This document shows positions 45,584 to 54,247 of a stretch of DNA of 64,000 nt, one piece after another; positions within the stretch are counted from its first letter, which is position 1; each line of letters opens with the position of its first letter. The stretch is from Desulforamulus hydrothermalis Lam5 = DSM 18033 (GTDB taxonomy: Bacteria > Bacillota > Desulfotomaculia > Desulfotomaculales > Desulfotomaculaceae): the NCBI RefSeq assembly GCF_000315365.1, contig NZ_CAOS01000013.1, positions 186,001 to 250,000 of the forward strand, written 5' to 3'. Under the pieces are notes generated by a model, which saw only the letters and a list, made by a program, of their open reading frames with translations, was not told where the DNA came from and ran no database searches. Position numbers and translations under genes: made by a program.

Positions 45584-45847
45584 AGACTGTAAACAAAGGT
45601 TGTAAAACAAAGTGAGGTGGTTTTATGATCCCCTGCCGGCGACTTGTCGAAGCACCGGTCACAGCACTTGATGAGCGAAAGGAGCCCTTGGGGTGGCGCC
45701 CACAGGACGTGGGCGCCAGCCGAACCGGGCCAGGAAGGCCCGTTTGAGGCGACCCCAAGGGCGACCGGAGCGAATCATAGTGCTGTCGGTGCGTAGACCG
45801 GAGCCAAAGGGGATCATAAGCCACCGCTAATTTTTGTTGATGCTCTG
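45584..45847 (-). mobile_element. 264-bp MITE-like terminator-targeting repeat, copy 4
   Basis: Left end AGACTGTAAACAAAGG, right end ...GTTGATGCTCTG. Central hairpin 45695-45717. Same orientation as copy 3, three core differences. Flanked by a perfect 26-bp duplication that is the sodA/murI terminator. Confidence 0.93.
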
Positions 45848-45878
45848 AAATGCGGCATTGTTCTGCCGCATTTTTTTA
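45848..45878. terminator. right duplicate, convergent sodA/murI terminator
   Basis: AATGCGGCA-TTGTTC-TGCCGCATT followed by TTTTTATT on the plus strand; the murI stop codon lies next to it on the minus strand. Confidence 0.88.
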
Positions 45879-46685
45879 TTCGGTGGTTTTTAGGGGCAGG
45901 CTTTGTACCTGCAGGTTATCATGCAGCCAGAGAGTGCGCATCACCTTTGCCACTTCTTGCGGATTACCGCTGGTAAAGAATTGTTCACTGCCCGGGGGGC
46001 CTTCCGGCACGGCCAGGTTATGTTCAAAAAGTACCTTTTGAACCTGTTTGGCTACAGCAGCACCGGTGTCAATGACAGCAATGTCCGAGCCGGCCAACCG
46101 CTCAATCAGGGGACGCAAAAATGGATAGTGGGTGCAGCCCAGCACGATGGTATCCGCCCCCTGTTCCAGCATGGGCCGCAGAAAACCTTGGAGAACTTTT
46201 TCTGTTTCCGGATCTGCCAGTTTACCGCTTTCTATTAACTCCACCAGTCCCGGGCAAGGTTGGGTGATCACCCGGGTATGTTCGGCATAACGCTTCACCA
46301 GAGCGGCAAAGCGGTCGCCGGCTATGGTTACGCCGGTGGCCAGCACGCCAATGGTGCCGTTGCGGCTGGCTGCCACAGCAGGCTTAACACCTGGTTCCAT
46401 GCCCACAATGGGTACCGCAAAAAGATTGCGCAATTCTTCCAGTCCGGCGGAAGATGCAGTATTGCATGCCACTACAATTAACTTGGCACCCCTGGACAGT
46501 AAAAATTTAACAATATTTTTTTCCCGCTGCCGGATAACGGCCGGGTCTTTTTCACCGTATGGACAGTAAGCCGTGTCTGCATAATAAAGCAGGTCTTCGC
46601 AAGGAAGCAGCTTGCGAATTTCCTTGGCTACGGATAAGCCGCCCACGCCGGAGTCAAATATGCCTATAGGTTGCCGCTGGGTCAA
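45876..46685 (-). CDS. murI: glutamate racemase
   Basis: Makes D-glutamate for peptidoglycan. 269 residues from TTG 46685, eight bases behind GAGG (a GTG at 46694 overlaps that site). Motifs IGIFDSGVGGLSVAKEI with the first catalytic region, VVACNTASSAGLEEL with the first catalytic Cys, and IVLGCTHYPFLRPLIE with the second. Ends next to the terminator of sodA. Confidence 0.96.
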   Translation of the reverse strand: MTQRQPIGIFDSGVGGLSVAKEIRKLLPCEDLLYYADTAYCPYGEKDPAVIRQREKNIVKFLLSRGAKLIVVACNTASSAGLEELRNLFAVPIVGMEPGVKPAVAASRNGTIGVLATGVTIAGDRFAALVKRYAEHTRVITQPCPGLVELIESGKLADPETEKVLQGFLRPMLEQGADTIVLGCTHYPFLRPLIERLAGSDIAVIDTGAAVAKQVQKVLFEHNLAVPEGPPGSEQFFTSGNPQEVAKVMRTLWLHDNLQVQSLPLKTTE

Positions 46686-46910
46686 AAAAATCACCTCGGA
46701 GTTGGTAAATGCTGTAATTCATTATACCCCCCTGTTTAGTAGGAAGCAAGTTTATCGTTTATTTTTGCAGCAAAATCTAAAGTATAAGAAAAAGAAATAA
46801 ATGACCCAAGCACTTGTTTATATAATAAAAAGTTATATTTTGTCTAAAGGAAAGTACATAAATCTTGGCGAAGGGCTAATAATGTTCTGTGAAAAGGGGG
46901 GTGGCGCACA

Positions 46911-47978
46911 GTGGATAAAGTTAGACTGACACAAATGACCAAGGCTGCCGGGTGAGCGGCTAAAGTGGGACCGGAGGTCCTGGCAGAGGTGCTGTGCCGG
47001 CTGCCCAAGTATACCGATCCCAACCTGCTGGTTGGTTTGGATACATCAGATGATGCAGCGGTATATCGGCTGCATGATGAGCTGGCAGTTATTCAAACGG
47101 TGGACTTTTTTACTCCGATGGTGGATGATCCTTACTTGTTTGGGCAAATTGCGGCCGCCAATGCCCTGAGTGATGTTTATGCCATGGGCGGCACACCGGT
47201 GCTGGCGCTTAACATAGTATGTTTTCCGGCCTGCCTGTCGCCGGATATTTTGCAAGAAATTTTAAGGGGTGGGGCAGACAAGGTCAGGGAAGCCGGGGCG
47301 GTCATTGCCGGCGGGCACAGTGTGCAGGATGATGAGCCTAAATACGGCCTGGCGGTTACCGGCGTGATCCATCCGGCTAGGATTTACAGTAATGCCACTG
47401 CCCGGGCCGGGGATTTTTTGGTGTTAACCAAGCCATTAGGTACCGGCATTATCAACACAGGCATTAAAGCAGATCTGGCAGCGCCAGCGGTTATCAGGCA
47501 AGCGGTGGCCACCATGGCTGCTTTGAATCAACCGGCGGCGGCAGCAATGGTGGAACTGGGAGCGTCCGCTTGTACCGATATTACCGGTTTCGGTTTGCTG
47601 GGGCATGCGGCCGAGATGGCTAGGGCCAGCGGCTTAAGTATAACATTTTATGCCGACGCGATACCGGTGTTGCCGGGCGCCAGGGAACTGGCCCGCATGG
47701 GCATTATTCCGGCCGGGGCTTATAATAACCGCAACCACCTGGGCGATCAGGTGGAAGTTGAGGAAGGAGTTAGGCGGGAAGATGTGGATATTTTATTTGA
47801 TCCTCAAACTTCCGGCGGTTTGCTGATCGCTGTATCTCCCACCAGGGCAGACAGCCTGCTGAGGGAATTACACAGGCGAGGCGTTACAGATGCCTGTATA
47901 GTGGGCAGGCTTGCGGCCCAAAGCGACCGTTTAATTACTATTCGGAGGGGGCAACTGCATGATCCGAGAGATAAATAA
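46911..47978 (+). CDS. selD: selenide, water dikinase, itself a selenoprotein
   Basis: Makes selenophosphate, the selenium donor for Sec-tRNA. 355 codons from GTG 46911 (site AAAAGGGGGG) with TGA 46953-46955 at codon 15: MTKAAG-U-AAKVGPEVL. This is the catalytic Cys/Sec position of SelD, followed by the glycine-rich and Lys motif. The ATP-grasp-like AIR synthase fold shows as GLDTSDDAAVYRLHDE and DITGFGLLGHAAEMA. Overlaps yedF by 20 bases. Confidence 0.96.
46953..46980 (+). promoter_or_regulatory. UGA and putative bacterial SECIS of selD
   Basis: TGA 46953-46955; hairpin GGACC (46968-46972) - GGA - GGTCC (46976-46980), 12 bases downstream, with G residues in the loop. Confidence 0.72.
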
Positions 47979-48552
47979 CCGCGGGCTGGCATGCCCGCAG
48001 CCGGTCATTAACACCAAGCGGGCCTTAGACGAAATACAACAGGGCACTGTGATATCGGTTGTAGACAACCGGGTGGCGCTGGAAAATGTTACTCGTTTTG
48101 CCGAAAATGCCGGCTGTCAGGTCAATGTGGAAGAAAAGAACGGAGAGTTTTACATCACAATTACCAAAGGTGAGGCGGCGGCAGGCACCGTATTGACGAT
48201 GCCGGACCGGTGCCGGACCGGATCGGTTGTTTATTTGATCACCGGTAATACCTTTGGCAGCGGGGCTGAAGATTTGGGAGAAGTTTTAATGGTGAGTTTT
48301 TTTAACAGTTTGCTGGAGAAGCCGGCTCCCCGCTTGATCATGCTGGTAAACTCTGGGGTTCGTTTGGCCGTTCAGCACTCCCGGGTACTGGATCAAATTA
48401 CCAGACTGGCCGAGCGGGGAACCGAAGTGCTGGCTTGCGGTACCTGCCTGGATTACTATAAATTAAAGGATCAACTGGCGGTAGGGCGGGTTACCAATAT
48501 GCTGGAGATTTTGGAAAACCTGACTGGCGGCGACCAGGTCATTACTTTGTAA
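47959..48552 (+). CDS. yedF: selenium metabolism protein YedF
   Basis: 197 residues. N-terminal SirA/TusA-like domain with NRGLACPQPVINTKRAL (Cys-Pro motif, residues 7-23) and a C-terminal DsrE-like domain with VLACGTCLDYYKL. This pairing is the YedF family, found with selD in selenium-using bacteria. Exact role unknown, likely selenium or sulfur delivery. ATG 47959 overlaps the end of selD, so translation is coupled. Confidence 0.92.
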   Translation: MIREINNRGLACPQPVINTKRALDEIQQGTVISVVDNRVALENVTRFAENAGCQVNVEEKNGEFYITITKGEAAAGTVLTMPDRCRTGSVVYLITGNTFGSGAEDLGEVLMVSFFNSLLEKPAPRLIMLVNSGVRLAVQHSRVLDQITRLAERGTEVLACGTCLDYYKLKDQLAVGRVTNMLEILENLTGGDQVITL

Positions 48553-48614
48553 CCTTTTTTGGCAAAAAACAGATGACAGGTAAGATTTTGTGTGTTAAAC
48601 TAATTGTCAAGGTT

Positions 48615-48706
48615 GAGTTAGTTTTGAGTTGAGTTGCCACAATTTAATATATGAGAGGTGAGTTGAGATGAGCTGAGGTGAGCTGAGGGAGTACCGGTGA
48701 GCTGAG
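48615..48706 (+). promoter_or_regulatory. GAG-repeat leader, probable TRAP binding site
   Basis: GAG triplets start at 48615, 48626, 48631, 48653, 48660, 48665, 48670, 48675, 48680, 48685, 48689, 48699 and 48704, plus a TAG at 48619. Six in a row (48660-48685) have exact 5-base spacing, i.e. GAG plus two bases. This is the pattern TRAP (MtrB, 11-mer) binds in trp leaders, (G/U)AG with 2-3 base spacers. AGGTGAG units can pair with CTCGCCT in the terminator (48734-48740), giving an antiterminator that TRAP would block. Confidence 0.78.
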
Positions 48707-48721
48707 TTTTACCGTGTCTGC

Positions 48722-48753
48722 AACCAGGCTGTTCTCGCCTGGTTTTTTATTTT
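48722..48753 (+). terminator. attenuator terminator before trpP-ecf operon
   Basis: AACCAGGC - TGTTCTC - GCCTGGTT followed by TTTTATTTTATTT, 24 bases before the start codon. Confidence 0.9.
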
Positions 48754-48757
48754 ATTT

Positions 48758-48770
48758 GAGATGAGGAGAG
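48758..48770 (+). promoter_or_regulatory. GAG triplets over the trpP ribosome binding site
   Basis: GAGATGAGGAGAG: GAG at 48758, 48763, 48766/48768, overlapping the Shine-Dalgarno GAGGAG. This could allow translational block by the same protein, as known for trpP of B. subtilis. Confidence 0.55.
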
Positions 48771-48776
48771 ATGAAG

Positions 48777-49325
48777 ATGAGTAAGCCCGTAGCTGAACAA
48801 GTTATTATCGGCAAAATGAGCCGGACTAAAGAAATTTCCGTGGTGGCCTTTTTAATTGCCATCGGTGCCGTATTACGCATGTTTTCCCCGGCTATTTTAG
48901 GCATTACGCCCAACTTTGTTATTGCCATGTACTGCCTGTCAATTCTACTGCTGCGCCCTAAAATGAGCATGGCCTTAGGTATCGGTATTGTGGCCGGTGC
49001 GGTAAGTATGATCTTTTCTAAATCCCCTATTCCTTATCTGAACCTGGTAACTGAACCGGCCGGTGCGCTGGCTTGTGCCCTGGTAGCCGGTTATTTGCCT
49101 GAATTATCCCTGCGCAACTACTCCTTTAAACCCTCTGTAGCCACCCTTATTGGCACCCTGGTCAGCGGTACTTTGTATGTAGTGCTGAATTTCCGGTTGG
49201 CCTTAAACCTACCGGTGTCTGCCATGCAGGCTGCCTTTGTGGGCGTGGTAATACCTGTGTCTGTAATCAACATGGTGATTGCCCAGGCCCTGTATGCGCC
49301 GGTGAAAAAGTTTCTTTATCGCTAA
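48777..49325 (+). CDS. ECF transporter S component, TrpP-like (tryptophan)
   Basis: 182 residues, about six membrane helices. Start ATG 48777, eight bases after GGAG; an ATG at 48771 is too close. Sequence follows B. subtilis TrpP along its length: AIGAVLRMFSPAILG, then SILLLRPKMSMALGIGIVAG, NLVTEPAGALACALVAG and LIGTLVSGTLY. The GAG-repeat leader supports tryptophan as substrate. The genes for both ATPases and the T component follow directly. Confidence 0.85.
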   Translation: MSKPVAEQVIIGKMSRTKEISVVAFLIAIGAVLRMFSPAILGITPNFVIAMYCLSILLLRPKMSMALGIGIVAGAVSMIFSKSPIPYLNLVTEPAGALACALVAGYLPELSLRNYSFKPSVATLIGTLVSGTLYVVLNFRLALNLPVSAMQAAFVGVVIPVSVINMVIAQALYAPVKKFLYR

Positions 49326-49346
49326 GCGTAACAAGGGGGAACCGTC

Positions 49347-50231
49347 ATGACTAAAGGGGCAGCACCGGTAGTTTGTTTCCAACAATTCAGCTACCGCTAT
49401 CCTAACAGCGACTTTTACGCTCTAAAAAACATCAATTTGCAGCTTCATAAGGGCTCTATAGTTGGTTTAATCGGCCCCACCGGGGCAGGCAAAACCACCC
49501 TGATAAAATCAGTTAACGGTATTATCCCTCACACCGAAGGCGGCACCTGCAGCGGTCAGGTGTTGCTCAACGGCTGTCCGACCGTTAACTTGTCTACAGC
49601 ATCCATCGGCCGCCTGGTTGGCACCGTTATGGATGACCCGGAATCTCAGATTATCTGCCTGGATGTCGAACAAGAATTGGTGTTTGGCATGGAAAATTAC
49701 GGCGTACCGCCGGAACAGATGGAACAACGCCTAACTGCCGCTCTGGCCGGAGCAGGTATCAGTCATCTAAGATATCGGTCTACCGGCTCACTGTCCGGCG
49801 GTCAAAAACAGCGGTTGGCCATTGCTGCTGCCCTGGCGTTGCTACCTGAGATTCTGGTGCTGGATGAACCAACTTCTGAGCTGGATCCCCTGGGTACCGA
49901 AGAAATTTTTGCGGTATTAAAAGAAATAAACAGGCAGCAGGGTATCACAGTGTTGGTGGCAGAACAAAAAACCGAATTGCTGGCTCGCTATTGTGATCAG
50001 TTAGTTATTTTATCCGACGGGGAGATAGCTCTCGCCGGTACGCCCCGGGAAGTATTTGGAAACCCTAAAGTTTACCAACTGGGCGTAACGCTGCCCCAGG
50101 TTACTGAATTAGCCTGGCAGCTTAACAGGGACAGTTGTTTGTTTCCTGTTACCCTGGAGGAAGGTGTTGATTTTTGCCGGACATGGTTATCCGGTGGCGG
50201 AGGTAAAAAATGCAAGGTCTCATTGACATAA
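49347..50231 (+). CDS. ECF transporter ATPase (EcfA1-like)
   Basis: 294 residues. Walker A GPTGAGKTT at residues 43-51, signature LSGGQKQR near 150, Walker B LVLDEPTSELD. One of two ATPases that drive the TrpP-like S component. ATG 49347 behind AAGGGGGA. The C-terminal extension (about residues 235-294) is longer than the ABC core. Overlaps the next gene by 22 bases. Confidence 0.94.
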   Translation: MTKGAAPVVCFQQFSYRYPNSDFYALKNINLQLHKGSIVGLIGPTGAGKTTLIKSVNGIIPHTEGGTCSGQVLLNGCPTVNLSTASIGRLVGTVMDDPESQIICLDVEQELVFGMENYGVPPEQMEQRLTAALAGAGISHLRYRSTGSLSGGQKQRLAIAAALALLPEILVLDEPTSELDPLGTEEIFAVLKEINRQQGITVLVAEQKTELLARYCDQLVILSDGEIALAGTPREVFGNPKVYQLGVTLPQVTELAWQLNRDSCLFPVTLEEGVDFCRTWLSGGGGKKCKVSLT

Positions 50232-51061
50232 AAGGCTTGTCATACAGTTATGAACAGGGCCAACCGGCCCTGCAGGATATTAACTTAACAATTTATCCGG
50301 GCGAGCTGGTTGCCCTGGTGGGACAGAACGGTGCCGGCAAAACAACACTGGTTAAGCATTGTATCGGGTTGCTGCGTCCCCGGCCGGGCCAGGTCATGGT
50401 GTGCGGGCAGGATGTTGCCACAGCCCGCATCTCTCATTTGGCCCAGCAGGTGGGGTTCGTGTTTCAAAACCCGGACCACCAAATTTTTCATGACACAGTT
50501 CAAAAGGAAGTAGCCTTTGGTTTGGAAAATCTTGGTTTGCCACGGCGTGAAATTGAACAAAGAGTAGCCGCAGCATTACAGGATGTAGGTTTGCAGCAGT
50601 GGGCCCAGGTTTATCCCCACCGGTTAAGCCGGGGTCAGCGCCAGCGGGTGGCCCTGGCCGCTGTATTAGCCATGCAAACTAAAGTAATTATTTTAGATGA
50701 ACCTACCACCGGGCAGGATGCCAGGGAAAGCCTGCAGATCATGGATCTGATCAGCTGCCTGAACCGGCGGGGACATACCGTTTTGTTTATTACCCATGAT
50801 ATGAACCTGGTGGCCCGGTATGCCCGGCGGGTGGTTGTTCTTTGCCAGGGCAGGGTGATTGCGGACGGGTTGACCAGAGAGGTTTTCAGCCAACCCCGGT
50901 TGCTGGCCCAAACACTGTTGGAGCCACCCCAAATAACTCAACTGGCAAACCGGTTAAAAGAAACGCTAAATCTTGGTTCACAAATTGTCTTGACGGTGGA
51001 AGAAATGGTTGCGCATTTACACAAGGCGAACGGAGGCAGCAGCGATGGCCAGGGTAATTGA
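50210..51061 (+). CDS. ECF transporter ATPase (EcfA2-like)
   Basis: 283 residues. Walker A GQNGAGKTT at about residues 38-46, signature LSRGQRQR (third position Arg instead of Gly), Walker B IILDEPTTGQD. The partner of the preceding ATPase. ATG 50210 behind GGCGGAGG inside the previous gene. Confidence 0.94.
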   Translation: MQGLIDIKGLSYSYEQGQPALQDINLTIYPGELVALVGQNGAGKTTLVKHCIGLLRPRPGQVMVCGQDVATARISHLAQQVGFVFQNPDHQIFHDTVQKEVAFGLENLGLPRREIEQRVAAALQDVGLQQWAQVYPHRLSRGQRQRVALAAVLAMQTKVIILDEPTTGQDARESLQIMDLISCLNRRGHTVLFITHDMNLVARYARRVVVLCQGRVIADGLTREVFSQPRLLAQTLLEPPQITQLANRLKETLNLGSQIVLTVEEMVAHLHKANGGSSDGQGN

Positions 51062-51839
51062 ATATGTTTACCGCGAATCAGTGGTGCATAGTTTAAATCC
51101 TCTCAGCAAGCTGGCCTGGGCCCTGGGGGTAATGTTACTGGCACTGACTTTTAACAATGTGTACTACTTGTTAACGCTGTTATCTTCTGTGGTGGCGGTG
51201 GCTATAGCAGGCAAAGTGCTTAAAGACTTGCGGACGGTTGTAAAAGGACTGGCTTTTTTTGCCGGCATTTTAATCATACTACAAATTATTTTTTTTCAAG
51301 GCCAGGAAATTCTGTTTTATCTGTTGCCTGGCCAAAGGCTGCCGGTTACCTGCGAAGCACTGTATATGGGGGTGGCTATGGCAGTCAGGATGATGACGGT
51401 AATATTGAGTTTTCTCATCTTTTTGGCCACTACCCAGTATAAAGATATTATTCTGGCGCTGACTGAAAAACTTAAATTGCCTTATGATTATGTATTTATG
51501 TTTATGACAGCCTTACGTTTTGTGCCTGCTTTTATGGCTGAAGCAGTGCAGGTTCGCTATGCCCAGCAGGTCAGGTGTTGTCCGGTGGACAGCGGTAATC
51601 CCTGGCATAAAATAAAAGCCTATAGCGCCGTGGCATTGCCGCTGGTTTTAATTTCACTGAAGAAAGCAGAACGCCTGGCCATTGCCATGGAAACCCGGGG
51701 CTACGGCAGCGGGGTACGCACCTATTATAAAGAACCGGCCATAACCAAGCTGGATATAATGATCATCTTATTAACCCTGATATCAGTCATGCTGGCATTT
51801 ATCTTAAGATGGCAGGGATTCGGGGTTGTTCAACTATAA
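51045..51839 (+). CDS. ECF transporter T component
   Basis: 264 residues from ATG 51045 behind CGGAGG, overlapping the ATPase gene by 17 bases. Five or so membrane helices, with the coupling-helix motif AIAMETRGYG near residue 220 that contacts the ATPases. Completes a self-contained ECF transporter with its own S component, which is less common than a shared module. Confidence 0.92.
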   Translation: MARVIEYVYRESVVHSLNPLSKLAWALGVMLLALTFNNVYYLLTLLSSVVAVAIAGKVLKDLRTVVKGLAFFAGILIILQIIFFQGQEILFYLLPGQRLPVTCEALYMGVAMAVRMMTVILSFLIFLATTQYKDIILALTEKLKLPYDYVFMFMTALRFVPAFMAEAVQVRYAQQVRCCPVDSGNPWHKIKAYSAVALPLVLISLKKAERLAIAMETRGYGSGVRTYYKEPAITKLDIMIILLTLISVMLAFILRWQGFGVVQL

Positions 51840-51856
51840 AGCGGAGGTTTGTTGTG

Positions 51857-53659
51857 ATGAGGAAACTGTTAATGGGAAATGAGGCCATTGCCTACGGGGC
51901 GGCGGAGGCCGGCGTGCAAGTGGTTACCGGCTACCCGGGAACGCCCTCATCCGAGATTTTAACGACCCTGGCTGAACTGGCTAAAGAACGGGGCTTCTAT
52001 GTTGAATGGTCAGTTAACGAAAAAGCTGCTCTGGAGGTGGCGGCAGGAGCTTGTTATGCGGGAGCCAGAGCCATGGTCACCATGAAACAAGTGGGTTTAA
52101 ATGTGGCTGCCGACCCCCTGATGACCCTGGCTTATATTGGGGTCAAGGGCGGTCTGGTGTTGGCGGTGGCTGATGACCCAGGACCGCACAGTTCGCAAAA
52201 CGAACAGGATACCCGCAAATTTGCCCAGTTTGCTAAGCTGCCGGTGTTGGACCCGGCTGATCCCCAGGAAGCTAAAGATATGGCCCGGGAAGCCTTCCGG
52301 CTGTCCGAAGAGCTGGGACTGCCGGTAATTCTGCGGCCCACCACCCGTACCTGCCATGTTTGCCAGGATGTGGAAGTGGCCGGTGAATATATAACCGAAC
52401 AGGCTGACACAGGTTTTCAAAAGGACCCCCGGTGGGTTATTTTTCCCAGCCTGGCTGCCCAGCGGCATATCTGGCTCAACCGGCAACAGGAAAAGGCACG
52501 GGATATATTTGAAAACAGCCCCTTTAATACCGTTCTGCCCGGTGACGGTCGCTTAGGCATTATCGCCGGCGGCGTTGCCTACCATTACGTCAAAGAAGCT
52601 CTGGCCCAGTTAAAGCTTAACCTGCCGGTGCTAAAAATCGGCACCCCCTACCCGCTGCCCCATAATTTGGTATTAAAGTTTATCCAACAACTTGATCAAG
52701 TGCTGGTGGTGGAGGAACAGGAACCGGTGCTGGAAGACCAACTTGTAGGGTTAATTTATCGGCACGGCATATCCCTGACAGTCAGCGGCAAACATAATCA
52801 CTTGGTACCCCGGGAGGGAGAACTGGACACTGACAAGATTAAAGGAATTTTAGCCAATTTTTTACATTTAGAGCTGCCTGCCCCGGAAAATATCAGCCTG
52901 CCTCCTCTGCCTGTGCGCCCGCCGGTTTTGTGTGCCGGCTGCCCGCACCGGGCGTCCTTCTATATATTTAAACAAGCGGCCGCCGGCAGCAAGGCTGTTT
53001 TTACCGGGGATATCGGCTGCTATACCCTGGGTAACATGGCTCCCCTGCATGCAGTGGATACCTGCCTGTGCATGGGTGCCAGTATTACGATAGGCTCCGG
53101 TCTCCAACTGGTGGTGAAAGACAGCAAGGTGGTTGCTTTTCTGGGGGATTCTACCTTTTTCCATACCGGTTTGCCGGGTTTGATAAACGCTGTGCACAAC
53201 CGGGCTAACTTAACGGTGGTGGTATTAGATAACCGGACTACCGCCATGACCGGCCACCAGAGCCACCCTGGCCTTAACCGGAATGTCAGCGGCGAAAACG
53301 TACAGCCGCTGGATATTGCAAAACTGGCAGCAGCCTGCGGGGTACCGCTGATTAAGGTGGCAGATCCCTTTGCTTACCGGGAGGCACTGGCGGCAGCCAA
53401 GGAGGCGCTGGCTTTCAACGGTGTTTCCCTGGTTGTTATGAGGCGGGAATGTGTGGCGGTGGCAAAGGAACGCAAAGCACCCAGGAAAATTGATCCGGCA
53501 AAGTGTCTTAATTGCCGGCTGTGTATTGAAGAATTGGGTTGTCCGGCCATTGCCGGCGGGGAACAGGCACCGGTCATCAGCGCCGCCTGTACAGGTTGTG
53601 ATTTGTGCCGGCAAATTTGCCCCAGCGAAGCCATTACAGAGGGGAGTGACGTAGAATGA
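51857..53659 (+). CDS. iorA: indolepyruvate:ferredoxin oxidoreductase alpha subunit
   Basis: Oxidatively decarboxylates aryl pyruvates to aryl-acetyl-CoA with ferredoxin. 600 residues from ATG 51857 behind GCGGAGG. Pyrimidine-binding domain at the start (GNEAIAYGAAEAGVQVVTGYPGTP), TPP-binding part (CPHRASFYIF, GDIGCYTLG, FLGDSTFFHTG), and a C-terminal ferredoxin domain CLNCRLCIEELGCPA ... CTGCDLCRQICP for two 4Fe-4S clusters. The first cluster has CxxCxxC-6-C spacing, slightly extended. Four bases overlap with iorB. Confidence 0.96.
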   Translation: MRKLLMGNEAIAYGAAEAGVQVVTGYPGTPSSEILTTLAELAKERGFYVEWSVNEKAALEVAAGACYAGARAMVTMKQVGLNVAADPLMTLAYIGVKGGLVLAVADDPGPHSSQNEQDTRKFAQFAKLPVLDPADPQEAKDMAREAFRLSEELGLPVILRPTTRTCHVCQDVEVAGEYITEQADTGFQKDPRWVIFPSLAAQRHIWLNRQQEKARDIFENSPFNTVLPGDGRLGIIAGGVAYHYVKEALAQLKLNLPVLKIGTPYPLPHNLVLKFIQQLDQVLVVEEQEPVLEDQLVGLIYRHGISLTVSGKHNHLVPREGELDTDKIKGILANFLHLELPAPENISLPPLPVRPPVLCAGCPHRASFYIFKQAAAGSKAVFTGDIGCYTLGNMAPLHAVDTCLCMGASITIGSGLQLVVKDSKVVAFLGDSTFFHTGLPGLINAVHNRANLTVVVLDNRTTAMTGHQSHPGLNRNVSGENVQPLDIAKLAAACGVPLIKVADPFAYREALAAAKEALAFNGVSLVVMRRECVAVAKERKAPRKIDPAKCLNCRLCIEELGCPAIAGGEQAPVISAACTGCDLCRQICPSEAITEGSDVE

Positions 53660-54246
53660 GGCTGGATATCTTGATTGCCGGTGTGGGTGGACAGGGAAAC
53701 GTGCTGGCTTCCCGTATCTTAGCCCGGGCAGCAATGGAGGCCGGGCTGCCTGTACGGACTTCCGAGGTTATCGGCATGGCGCAAAGGGAAGGCGTAGTCA
53801 TGAGCCAGGTACGCATGGGGCAGGGAGATTACAGTGCCTTAATCCCCACCGGTCAGGCGGACGTATTGCTGGGGTTGGAACTGGCGGAAACTGTACGGGC
53901 GATTAATAAGGTAAAAAAAGGAGCGGTAGTGCTGGCCAACACCGCCACCATTCAGCCGGTATCAGTTTCCCTGGGCCTGGCCACCTATGATACCAGGCAG
54001 TTAACTGCTTTTCTCCAAGAAAGAACAGCCACTCTACATTTATTTGATGCTACGGCCTTAGCCAGCCAGGCAGGCACCTTTAAAGCAACCAACATGGTCT
54101 TGCTGGGAGCGCTGTCTGCCCTGGACTTGCTGCCCTTCAGTGCGGATCACTTGCAGTCCGTGGTAGAAAAAATGATGCCGCCGCGGTTGTTGCCTATAAA
54201 TCAAAGAGCCTTTGCCTTGGGTCGGCAAGCAATAGGAGGTGCTTAA
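53656..54246 (+). CDS. iorB: indolepyruvate:ferredoxin oxidoreductase beta subunit
   Basis: 196 residues, gamma-type pyruvate oxidoreductase domain starting ILIAGVGGQGNVLASRILA, with MAQREGVVMSQVRMG. Pairs with IorA. ATG 53656 overlaps the iorA stop. Normal length for the family. Confidence 0.96.
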   Translation: MRLDILIAGVGGQGNVLASRILARAAMEAGLPVRTSEVIGMAQREGVVMSQVRMGQGDYSALIPTGQADVLLGLELAETVRAINKVKKGAVVLANTATIQPVSVSLGLATYDTRQLTAFLQERTATLHLFDATALASQAGTFKATNMVLLGALSALDLLPFSADHLQSVVEKMMPPRLLPINQRAFALGRQAIGGA

Positions 54247-54247
54247 G

